A DNA stretch of 64,000 nt from Neoechinorhynchus agilis (Eukaryota; Acanthocephala), in assembly GCA_051530055.1 (NCBI GenBank), contig CM121341.1:11036001-11100000 (forward strand). The letters are read 5' to 3'. The translations under genes were made by a program, and so were the position numbers. Shown here in pieces: positions 33,961 to 43,495 of this stretch; within the stretch, counting starts at the first letter, position 1, and the number at the start of each line of letters is the position of its first letter. Below the pieces are notes generated by a model. It had not been told where the DNA came from. It did no database searches and saw only the letters and a list, made by a program, of their open reading frames with translations.

Positions 33961-35445
33961 TGATCTTATCGTTTTTCGAAATGTTCATCCCATTCGATCA
34001 TCACAGAGCTGAGAGATTACAAACAACGACTTATTTAAGTATAGTATTTGCTTTAAACAATAATTTAAAATAAGGTTATTTTTTGTTCTGGAATTCTCCG
34101 ATAAATGCAATTTCACGAAATTTGTATAAAAATTTTAACGTTTTTTGTAATCGAGTAAGTATTTTTTATCTTCACGAACTCTCGTTACCGTCGAAATACG
34201 TCATTTTTAAAGTTTTGTTGTTAGGTCTTATCAAAATATTGATTTAGAAACTTACTAAGTCAGTCAGCGTGTGGGATTCAAACGAAATTCTAATTGTGCG
34301 ATGATTTGTATTCGAGCGAACAAATTTTCTCAATCGCGGTTGTTTTATTATACGATATGCGCGCTTCTATTGGTATATTGAAGGTGGGAAACGGAATCGC
34401 AGAAAAAGATTTTGTTGTGTTCGATTTTTGGCATAACGGCGTGAAGCACATTGAATATTTTAGAATCTTTATAAATTTCGAAAGTTATCACGAAATAATT
34501 CTTAAAGCGCGACTTTAATCGATATAGGCAGCAATCGGGCAATTTAGACGCCGAGTATTCGGTGCGAATCATTTCATATATTTATCCTCCGTCATATCTT
34601 ATTAAAAATTTGTCGTTACGTCAAGAGCTTATTACTAGTTTTTAAACAGATCTATTACCATAAAGAATCTATAAAAAAAGAAGCTGCACTATTTTGGAAT
34701 TTATTCGAATAGACAAAACTCGATGACAATTGTAAAACAGAATAGAATATTAGTAGTGTTCTTCAGGTCTTCACACTGGAAAGATTTTTTATTATTAAAG
34801 ACCTTGTTTTTAGAACTGATGATGAACACGACGAGGTTCGAAACGTCTTTAATAAAAAATCATTTAGCGGGTGAAGACCAAAACAATAATTCTAATCATA
34901 TACTCCGGTACCTCCTCACATATCGACATTTCAAATAGAAGATTTTTTATCTATCGCCGATAAACATAGTCGAAAATGTCTGTAACTGAATTTATTGAAA
35001 TTGCTTTTACTTGCTATGATTTTGTTTAGCACGTTTTGATTATAAAGATACGTAATATCGTAATCTCTGAAGGTTTGAACAATAATAGAAAATTCTTAAG
35101 AATAGCTTAGCAAGTACTTTTACTCCTAGCTACGTCCAATTTCGCAAACACAAATAATTCAATGATTTTTAAGTCTGTACTAAATTGGAAACCCTTTTCT
35201 TCGATTTCGATACACCATTTTGCAATAATGTTTTAAGCTAATTTCGGTTCTTGTATGTTACGTTTTAATCTTTAAAAATGGCTTAATAGTTTTCTAAATT
35301 TGCTGTATCACTTACAAATTTGAATGGCAATTTTTTTTAACAATAAGCAAGCGTTTTTAATTTTAACTTTAAAAAATTGCGACTCGCGTGCGAAAAACCT
35401 TTGTGTGCCCATTATAATCTCTATATTTCCAGAGTCAAAGAATTG
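33961..35445. other. AT-rich spacer before the mitochondrial GluRS gene
   Basis: Contains the hairpin element at 34766-34879 and no supported gene. ORFs of about 74 codons on both strands at 34294-34572 mirror each other and look incidental. Confidence 0.5.
34766..34879. mobile_element. Hairpin element, second copy of the GTCTTCACCCG family
   Basis: GGTCTTCACACTGGAAAGAT at left is mirrored by the right end GCGGGTGAAGACC, with TTTTTTATTATTAAAGAC inner arms and the centre GATGAACACGACGAGGTTCG shared with the copy at 20415-20548. Confidence 0.65.
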
Positions 35446-37777
35446 ATGTTAGTTCAAATACAGTATCGCTTGTGCCTCCGATATGTGAATTTGCGGAGAT
35501 TGTCCGATGTTCGATTACGTTTTGCTCCAAGTCCAACGGGTTTAATGCATCTCGGAAATGCCCGAACCGCCTTGTTCAACTACTTGTTTGCGAAAACGAA
35601 CAATGGTGTAGTATTTCTCCGCTTTGACGACACTGACAAGTCCCGCTACGACGATCGATCAATTGCAGATATTCTGCGATGTACCAGTTGGCTAGGAATG
35701 AAGTTTGACAGGTCTCCAATTTACCAATCTGAACGAATACCTGTCTATAATTTATTTGTAGACGAATTACTCTCAACGGGTAGAGCCTATAGTTGTTTTT
35801 GCACCCCAGGCGCCGATCCTAAGCAGTGTGAATGTGGACGGATTAAGGGCACTTTTGCGAACGGATAAATTAATGTATGACACTTTGAGAACGAATATAC
35901 CATTTACGATGTATCGGTTTGTTTCAGGAAAATTAGTCTTTAACAAAAAGTGAGATTGGCTTAAGCCTGTTTTCCTAATAAATCGAAGAATATCCCCTTC
36001 TTCTGATAAAACCGTTTTAGTTAGCAAAAATGCCTTACTAAGACCTTTTTCGATGAAAAACCTGACTGCAAATCCGTGGTGAAATTCAGACTTCATGACG
36101 AATTTAGTGAATTTGACGATCTTCTCTACGGTCCGATTCGAATCAATCCAAAGGCGGCTGAGGGCGACTTTGTTCTTCGACGATCAAATGGAATCCCAAC
36201 GTACCACCTCGCTTGTGTGGTCGATGATTATCTCATGAAAATTAGTCATGTAATCAGAGGAATCGAGTGGCAGATTTCTACTGATCACGATCAATATCTA
36301 TATTCTAATATTTACTGATTGTGATCGAGCCTACACCAAAACACATTCAAATTTTTCAGGCTTTAAACTGGCCTATCCCTCGGTATGGTCACCTGCCCAT
36401 GTTAGTTAGTTCTCGGGGGAAAAAGTTGAAAAAAAGGCATAACGAGGACGAAATGGACGAAAACGACGTCCGAAGTTTGAGTGAGTACATTGAAATAGGA
36501 ATCGATCCTTTGTCTATTATTCATTTGCTTACTAGACGAGGTCTGGACGAATGGAATGCCGAAAACCGAACTCTTGACGACTTTCAAAGGAATTTTTCTT
36601 TTATTTCACAAACGAAGCACCCAATCAGAATCGATCATGGTTCCATAAGAGGAATTCCGACGTTAAAGATCGATTAAATGGGAATGTTATGTAACCAAGC
36701 TAAATTCCATATTAAAACACAGTGGTATTATTTCAGAAAGCAGTTGAAAATTTACCTTGCAAAGTATTTTTCGATTCTTAACGTCGCAATTCCTCTAATA
36801 ATTGAAGAAGTATTTACATAATTTTAAGATGGCGACAGAAGACGGTTTGGTGGAGTCAGCCGACATGGGGTAAGCGCTTCGAATAATATGCAGCTTTGGA
36901 CGATAAAAAATTCTCACTTTAATCTTATCGCTAAAAATCGACTATATTATTTGAAAGGCTTGTCGATAGTTATTTTTTGATTTTATCTTAAAGATTCTAA
37001 TACTCATTGTCACTTATCCATTTCCTTTGCTGAACTAAGCACTTTGTTTTGTATTTATTTCAAAAACTGTTATACCTAAACTTCATTAATTACCATTCCT
37101 TTAGAATATGTGAATCGATTTACATTAGCGATTGATTAAAAATTCATTTACATTCTACGTCGCAGAAAAGGTATCCCTGGCTTTGAAATAGTCCAAATGA
37201 GATATTTACTACCGCGCAGATAATGGGGAGTTAACAGTAGTCGATTATTTCGAAATGATCGCCCTTCTTATAATCTGTCGCCACGTCTGTAATGAACATC
37301 AATCGCTGTGTTTTGGACGACAAAATTCGAAGAAAGGATATTAATGCAGGGACTTTAAGGGCGATGATAAGAAAAATGGATTTCGATTCGCGCGTACCGG
37401 TTACTCATGTTTACCTTCAGATGCTTCTCAATACTCTTGCTGGAAAAATTAGCACTCTCGATGAGTTATTCAAATCTGATTCGTATGCGTACTTATGGAA
37501 ACGACCTAATATATCATTTTTAAACTTAAGAAACCCTAACGTTAATCTGGAAGATTTGTATCATTTGTCTGACCGAATCGCCAAGCGAAATGTTTCACAA
37601 ATTAAGGATATAAAAAAGGACATATTACAATTTTGCAGATTGGCACTAACTGGAGTTGATAAAGGAATCCCACTTCTTGAAATATTTGATATTCTTGGTC
37701 ACGAGGAATGCAGTTTAAGATTACAGCAAGCACTTAAACGGTACTCCGATGATATTAGTGAACCAAAAACCCACTGA
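35446..37777 (+). CDS. EARS2: Mitochondrial glutamyl-tRNA synthetase (EARS2)
   Basis: Charges mitochondrial tRNA-Glu. Exon 1 (35446-35833) gives a basic presequence-like start (MLVQIQYRLCLRYVNLRR), then RLRFAPSPTGLMHLGNARTA with the class I HIGH-type site (HLGN) and FDDTD. A GT-AG intron joins 35833 to 36025 in frame (KCLTKTFFDE...VVKFRLHDE). Exon 2 has GIPTYHLACVVDDYLM and HVIRGIEWQIST. The next block (about 36330-36600) has KHIQIFQALNW, YGHLPMLVSSRGKKLKKRHN (KMSKS-type loop LKKR). The last block (37292-37777) is the anticodon-binding part, ending ILQFCRLALTGVDKGIPLLE. Between exon 2 and 3, and between 3 and the last block, no GT-AG pair gives an open frame, and both gaps hold inverted repeats. 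It may be a gene with unusual introns, a misassembly, or a decaying copy. Confidence 0.8.
36645..36798. mobile_element. Hairpin element within the GluRS gene
   Basis: TAAGAGGAATTCCGACGTTA at left is mirrored at right (AACGTCGCAATTCCTCTA), arms of about 30 bp. It lies in the gap between GluRS exon 3 and the last exon. Confidence 0.65.
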
Positions 37778-37844
37778 GATAAAGATATTTTCGAAGTTTT
37801 ATTAAGATGTTAAGTATAAATCTAATGATTGTGGGTAATGGGGA

Positions 37845-38012
37845 CTAACAACAACAGCGGCAACATTCGCAGCATCTTTTTCGTCGATGATAAGGGACGA
37901 AAGCAACTGAAAAGTTACATCCAGCTCCACAAGGTCCTCCTCCGCCCATTTGTTGCATGAATGTTGGCGTGTAGCATGGCGTACAATGCGACGAAGAACA
38001 ACAGCAGCCCAT
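37845..38012 (-). CDS. Cysteine-rich 55-residue ORF with MGCCC start
   Basis: An uninterrupted ORF of 56 codons from ATG 38012 to TAG 37845. It has 14 cysteines: three at positions 3-5, one each at 10, 13, 28 and 32, and seven in the last nine residues (CCECCRCCC). MG followed by cysteines is the usual signature for N-myristoylation plus palmitoylation; the middle is Gly-rich and then has a short hydrophobic stretch (FSVAFVPY) and a basic HRRKR. There is no signal peptide. The ORF is convergent with GluRS, whose stop is 68 bp away. No family was recognised. The small size leaves room for chance, but this composition is hard to get by accident. Confidence 0.5.
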   Translation of the reverse strand: MGCCCSSSHCTPCYTPTFMQQMGGGGPCGAGCNFSVAFVPYHRRKRCCECCRCCC

Positions 38013-39064
38013 TTGAATTAAACACGAGTTTTCTTGATTAGTGAAATAAGAACGTTTCTCAATTCATCGTTCACTTAGACTACTATAGCTCGCCTAAACC
38101 CCCCTTTGAACGAGCAACAAATAATTATATGTTGACAACGCTTGTAAAATCGTACAAAACACAATCGTTGATCACTTTCATTGCATCTGAACACAGATAC
38201 TCACGCATTTCAAGTAGCCATGGTAAATATTCGTACACATTTAAAAGTAAAGTTTAGAGAAAATCCTCCGGGATGATAGAGTTGCGGTGATCATAATCCC
38301 GTAGCGAAGCTTCCTCTTTCGAAATATCTTCCATTCAATAAAATCCTAGAAATAAAGTGCCGAAATGTCTGGAAATTCTTTGTTGGGATTTTCGAGACTT
38401 CATTCCTATCTAAAAGCTAACTTGAAAGTCTTTGTTGGATACTCTATGCAATCCATACCAGTGATTTTTCGCGATAAAACGTGTTTATAAATATAGAGCA
38501 TAAATCAAAAAAGTCATCCAATTTTTTCGGCAAAAGAGTTCAAGAACACCCTAATCTTTTTTCAAATACAATTTTCTTTATCAAATTTTACCAACATTCA
38601 CACCACCGCTCTGGATCACTCAGCTTCTTTCCTGGTGTAATGTTCGAAAGGACGGATGCAGCGTTCCCCCCGTTGCAGAGTTAGACTTATGTATTGTAGG
38701 AGGAATGGTCTGGTGAAATTGCCGATATTACATTTTAGCATCGTTCTCATATGAAAAAGCAAGATGGCTGATTTGCGTTCTGATCCCGCTTTCGCCTTAC
38801 CAGTTTTACCATGAGAAGCGGAAACGCGGCTGCACGAATATTTCAAATAAAACTTGTTCGACAATAAATTTGCCAATCATTGAAAAATTGGCTGGAAGGA
38901 AAATTTTGTTTTCATTGTAAAGGTTCAATCGAATTTGCCATGACGGAATATCCATTGAGCACCATGACATCATAAGATTTTCCCTAAAAGAAAAATAGAC
39001 AATGCTCTCAAATCTAAGTTATTTTTAGGGCTTTTGACCTCGAACACGCACTCTATTACATCTA
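38013..39064. other. Spacer with LINE-tail and hairpin-element fragments
   Basis: 38270-38345 is an end of the MITE at 32729. 38590-38710 (minus) is a decayed LINE tail: TTACACCAGGAAAGAAGCTG and CTCTGCAACGGGG in minus sense match 47190-47280 and 48820-48880. No gene seen. Confidence 0.55.
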
Positions 39065-39490
39065 TCATAAGCTATTCCGATCAATCCGTTCATTTCCATG
39101 AAGTCTGAATGGATGATTTTCCCTCACGCGTTTCCCTCTAGGATTCCATTTAAATACATCACGATTGGCAGCTCCAAATATCTGGCACAGCCTATTAGTA
39201 TCCAACCTAAATTGTTTCTTATCCATTGGTTTGCTTTTCTCAAAACGTTCAGCATATGACTGCCATACAGAAGCTTTTATAGGTTGTTCGTAATAAGCTT
39301 CAATCTTAACTGGTGGTAAAGGTCGAGTGTGTTCATAAGGATGTAGATCAATGTTGCTTTTTGGTGAAAAGAAACACAAAATGTGCCTCTGGTCAGTACT
39401 CATTCCAATTTGGATGACATTATCGTCCAATTTAGGATTTAGACCAACAGTACTTTTAAAACGCGGAAACGTTAATACCAACCTACGCAT
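39065..39490 (-). CDS. MRPL42: Mitochondrial large-subunit ribosomal protein mL42 (MRPL42)
   Basis: Single exon; 141 residues from the ATG at 39490. The N-terminus MRRLVLTFPRFKSTVG looks like a mitochondrial presequence. The core has DQRHILCFFSP and then DLHPYEHTRPLPP, the family hallmark (human: HPSVDIPYEHTKPIPRP). Downstream KASVWQSYAERFEKSK and the C-terminal KWNPRGKRVRENHPF match the mL42 tail (W-P/N-P-R-G-R). Length is near the human 142. It is a structural protein of the mitoribosome. Confidence 0.88.
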   Translation of the reverse strand: MRRLVLTFPRFKSTVGLNPKLDDNVIQIGMSTDQRHILCFFSPKSNIDLHPYEHTRPLPPVKIEAYYEQPIKASVWQSYAERFEKSKPMDKKQFRLDTNRLCQIFGAANRDVFKWNPRGKRVRENHPFRLHGNERIDRNSL

Positions 39491-40204
39491 TATCAACTTT
39501 TGGAAAATAAAAAAACAGGATCATGCATTTTTATAAAATGATTTCTTCCGTGCGAATGGTCATCCTGCAAATATCGACATCTTCGTCGTTTTGTTGGTGT
39601 TGCCCCTCGAATTGCGTATCTTTTAGCAAAGTCTGGCTTGTTTCGGATGAAATTCGGGTAAAAATTTATTTTTTCATCGTTTGCTTTGTGTTCTTGTTGT
39701 TTGTGGAAGTGGGAGAAAATTCTACATCAGAGAATCACTTTAATTGAAATATTTCGTCCGATCACACTGGACTTTTCAGGCAATTATTGCTTGTAAGTTA
39801 TTGACACATTTAAAACTTACAAGCAATAATTGACTGAAGAAGTATGTACTCATGGATTTTATCTTTAGCTAACTGTTCTTGTTGTCTCATCGAAGGGTGC
39901 ATCCTTTCACCAAGGTTTAAACATCCAAGTGTTCATCGTAAATCGCATTCACCTCGTTTGGAAGAAACATATCCACCCAACTTTTCCACCAGCCAACTCT
40001 TGTAAAAGCTCTTTCAAACAGCCATTTCCCTCCATTCTTTTCACTTAAATAAGAGGTCCTTTATCTAAAATAGATCATCTTTCGCTATTAACCTCTTCCA
40101 CAAACGCAGACTTTCCACTCTTACAGAGACGAATGCGTAAGAGGTGGAGTGGCCATTTTCATTCGGTCCGACCTTTTCAACTAATTACCAACCAAAATTT
40201 AACC
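39491..40204. repeat. Dispersed AT-rich repeats
   Basis: 39570-39620 and 39850-39960 resemble units of the tandem repeat at 42340-42700 (GACATCTTCGTCGTTTTGTT; AAATCGCATTCACCTCG). 39786-39832 is a compact inverted repeat, AATTATTGCTTGTAAGTT against AACTTACAAGCAATAATT. No gene seen. Confidence 0.55.
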
Positions 40205-41990
40205 ACTAGCGTCCTCCCTCAGCCAATCTACAAATGGCATCACCGGAGATTGATGCACTGATAGCAAATCTTCACTCTCTTGGTCTTGAACATCTAATCA
40301 TTCTTGATGATGTCAATTGTCTTACTATACCACTATCTCTCCTTGATTTCGTCCAGCAAGTAAAATTTCCTAACCGTCACAACTCATATCTCGATAAAAT
40401 CTTCACTAGCATCTACAAATAAAGGCTGCTTCGCTCCTCCTCAACGTGTCCCGGCCTCCACCCTTTACTGTCTGGGATAAGATAGATCAACACATATTCA
40501 CATTTACCAAATTAGTCTCGCGTAATCTCTCTTCATACAGAAAATCTATTTTTCACCCGAACCCCTCGGAGGCTATGCTTTCTCTAACTAATATACTTTT
40601 GTATGACTGCAGCTATTCCTAGGAAAACCATTCGCCTTTCCAACCGAGACCCACCTTTGATGTACCCTTTCCTTAAAATGCTACAAATAAGAATAAGTAA
40701 AACACACCACGCATGCAATCGCCTTCAATCCTCTATTGCTCTCGCCTTCTCTTCCACTTGCCTTTGGTGTAAAAACACGAAAATATCGAAAGAAAAAAAT
40801 CTCTCTCTAACCTATCAAACTCCGATCTCCTAGTTACATTAAACTCTATCAATGCGCAACTTTGTGTTCCAGAACTACACCGCCGTACTTAGCTTTTACG
40901 ACTTAACCTCTCATGATTTCGACGTATGTTATTCTCATGCTTCTTGGTAGACGATCCACTGAGCCATATAATCAACCAAAATTTCATGACCGGAATCTTC
41001 CCTAATTGCCTTAAAACAGCTCGGGTAACCCTGCTCCCGAAGGCAGGTAAACTTATACCCACCTCAAGTTTTCTACCCATCTCTATCTTACCTTCCTTCT
41101 CTAAAATCTTAGAGAGATGCTTTAAATCACAGCTTCTGCCAATCTTCAATCGAAAAATTTCACCCATTCAATTCGGTTTCCAGCCTAGCTTTTATTGTAC
41201 GGATGACCTTCGTTACATCAACGATTCTCTTCTTCATAATCTCGACGTACATACTTCATTTATATCTCGATTCATCCAAATCGACATTCATAAAGCTTCA
41301 CCTTGAAAATCAAATGGTTGAAATCCTTCTAAAACAATCGATTACAATTTACCGAAATAGGGAGCATCGCCTCGAACACCTTAGCAATCAACAAGGGAGT
41401 CCCCCATGGAGTTGTTCTCTCCCCCATTCTTTTCAACATTTTCTTGAACGATCTTATTCCACCTTTTTTTATTCTAAATACTTCTTGTATGCTGATGATC
41501 TTGTCACTCTCAATTACTTCTAACGAGATTTCTCAAGTTCAATCATTTTACTCCTCTAAATGTCTTACCTTTAACTTAGACAAGTGCTTCGAAATCATCC
41601 CTTCAATCTCAAATAGTCCTTCCGATCAGCCACTTTTCCTTCCTTATAAACCGTGTCTCTTCAGTTCGTATCCTTGGTCTCCATTTTCAGGAAAATCTAA
41701 AATTGGACAAGTACCTATCAATTTCGTTGCATAAAGGTTCTATTAAACTATATCTTCTTAAGCGCATCCGATTTCTTGGAATGTCATCCAAAGATATTAA
41801 GTACCTTTATATTTCCTTTATACTACCAACGCTCACCCAACTTTTTGCAATTTTTCTTCTTATCAATTCTAAAAACTTAACGCCTTTCACAAGAGGTTCC
41901 CTCCAATCATCTGCTTCTCCGAATTCATGCCATTAGAAAAACACCTTGCTCTTATATTTCAAAAGTACATCAGAGTGCCTTCAGTGTGGC
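40205..41990 (+). mobile_element. Old LINE relic with reverse transcriptase segments
   Basis: Plus-strand remnant in several frames. RT pieces: RVTLLPKAGKLIPTSSFLPI and SILPSFSKILERC (motif 1-2 region), IQFGFQPSF, FIQIDIHKA (motif A), QQGSPPWSCSLPHSF (motif B, decayed), YADDLVTLN (motif C), then LTFNLDKCFEIIP and SIKLYLLKRIRFLG. The order matches Jockey-like RTs such as the copy at 150-2420, but this copy is much older, with many frame changes. No intact endonuclease part. Confidence 0.75.
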
Positions 41991-42002
41991 TTTTTCACGG
42001 CT

Positions 42003-42175
42003 GATAATTTTCCTTAGGCAAGACGCGCACAAAATAACTTAATATCCTGAACCATACGCTGTTATGAGTTTGTACATCCCTCCGGATTCTCAGGTACCTC
42101 CAGGAGGCGGGACTCATCGGTAAGTTTCCTCCTTTCAGCGGTATTTCGTTCCTCCTCTACTTTTAACAATGAAAC
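42003..42175 (-). mobile_element. SINE fragment (body and 3' end)
   Basis: On the minus strand: GGAGGAAACTTACCGATGAG, CCCGCCTCCTGGAGGTACCT, then the 3' end with GCC-AAG and a tail resembling the copy at 9772. The tRNA-like head is absent. Confidence 0.6.
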
Positions 42176-42339
42176 GTGTTATCCTTATACTGCCCAATCT
42201 TCTCGGACATCATTACCTGAAATGAACCGGAGGAAAGTACCAACCAGGTAACGTCTCCTACACCACTAACAAATAACTTTCACACCGGACCCATAATCCA
42301 CTCAAAAATCATATTATTCACATCGAGTAAATTTGGTGT

Positions 42340-42700
42340 GAAAAATCGACGTGTTCATAGTTTTGGCTAGTTTTGCATCTATCTATTCGTCGTATGCATC
42401 TCGACACCAAATTGTTTTTATCGCATATAAAATTTGTATAAAGATCGGCATCTTCATCGTTTTGGCTAGTGTTGTCCCATCGAAATATGCATCTTCATAC
42501 TAAATCGCATTCATCTCGAATGAAATAGGTTTAAATATCGACGCCTTCGCCGTTTGGTTTGTCGTCGCCTCTTCGGAGTATCCATCTTTTCATAAAATCG
42601 CATTCATTATAAATATAAACTCGTTTATAAATCTACGTGTTTTTCGTTTCGTTTGTGTTGTCGCATTCTGATCAAAGTATCCATCTTTTCACCTAATCAT
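42340..42700. repeat. Degenerate tandem repeat, four units of ~95 bp
   Basis: Units begin near 42346, 42444, 42537 and 42631, each with ATCGACGTnTTC...GTTTTGGCTAG or a variant, followed by TATGCATCTTC-type and AAATCGCATTCAT segments. Single diverged units occur at 39570 and 39850. Non-coding. Confidence 0.6.
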
Positions 42701-42708
42701 GTAATTAT

Positions 42709-43450
42709 ATGCGTAATTTGCGGATTGGACGTTATGTTGGTGCTAAATTAGCCTTTGTTCGAGCTATTGAAAATAAACCTCAGGAAAATACAGTATCTCA
42801 CAAGAGATCGCAAAGTGAGGGGCACACTCATGATCAACCACATCGACCTACCACGCGTCGACCACTTCAAATATCTCCGATGTGTAATCTCAGCCGACAG
42901 CGATTTAAGATGGGAAATCACAAATCGAATCAACTCGACTTGAATAAAATGGCTTTCAGCAAGTGGCATCATCCGTGATCGGCGTATAAAAAGGCACATG
43001 AAATCGATGCTATACAGATCAGTAGTTCACCCGTGGCTCTTTATGGAGCTGAATGTTGGTCAATCCGTGATGAACAACGTCTCGCCGTCATGGAGACGAA
43101 AATGTTGTTGTGGATAAATGGGAGGATTACCTTGTTTGACCGCATAAGGAACGACGATATACGGTACAGATATGATGTAGCCTCGATGGGGGGATCAAAA
43201 TACGAGATACCTTCATAAGGTGGTATGGCTGCGCATTACGAGCGAGCCATCCCCGGTGAAGAAAGGGCTGAAAGTCGAGGCAGAGGGAAACTGTCCGAGA
43301 GGCTAACCGAAAAAAAGATATGGTTCGATATGCTACATGCAAACTTCCGACCTCCAGGCTGCATTCAAAGCGAGCATTCGATCGGGAAAAAAGGGGAAGA
43401 GATTCCATACGGGATAAAGCCTGAAGAAGAATGTGTAGCAACAGAAAAGC
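42709..43450 (+). mobile_element. RTE-type LINE relic, RT C-terminus
   Basis: Segments in different frames line up with the RTE RT end: LPRVDHFKYLRCVISADSDL and RWEITNRINST, then SIIRD-type, VALYGAECWSIRDE, RLAVMETKMLLWINGRI, and lastly KKIWFDMLHANFRPPG. These are diagnostic for RTE/BovB-like elements. It is the same superfamily as the fragment at 3756-5290 but covers the opposite end. It reaches to within about 50 bp of the cullin stop codon. Confidence 0.8.
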
Positions 43451-43495
43451 CTCACATAAATTCAAAGTCACTTTTTTGCATAAAAACAAATATTT

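Noticed and set aside
36400-36680. Calling GluRS a definite pseudogene
   Set aside because: The frames are well kept and HIGH- and KMSKS-type sites are present; missing splice sites may be unusual introns or sequence errors.
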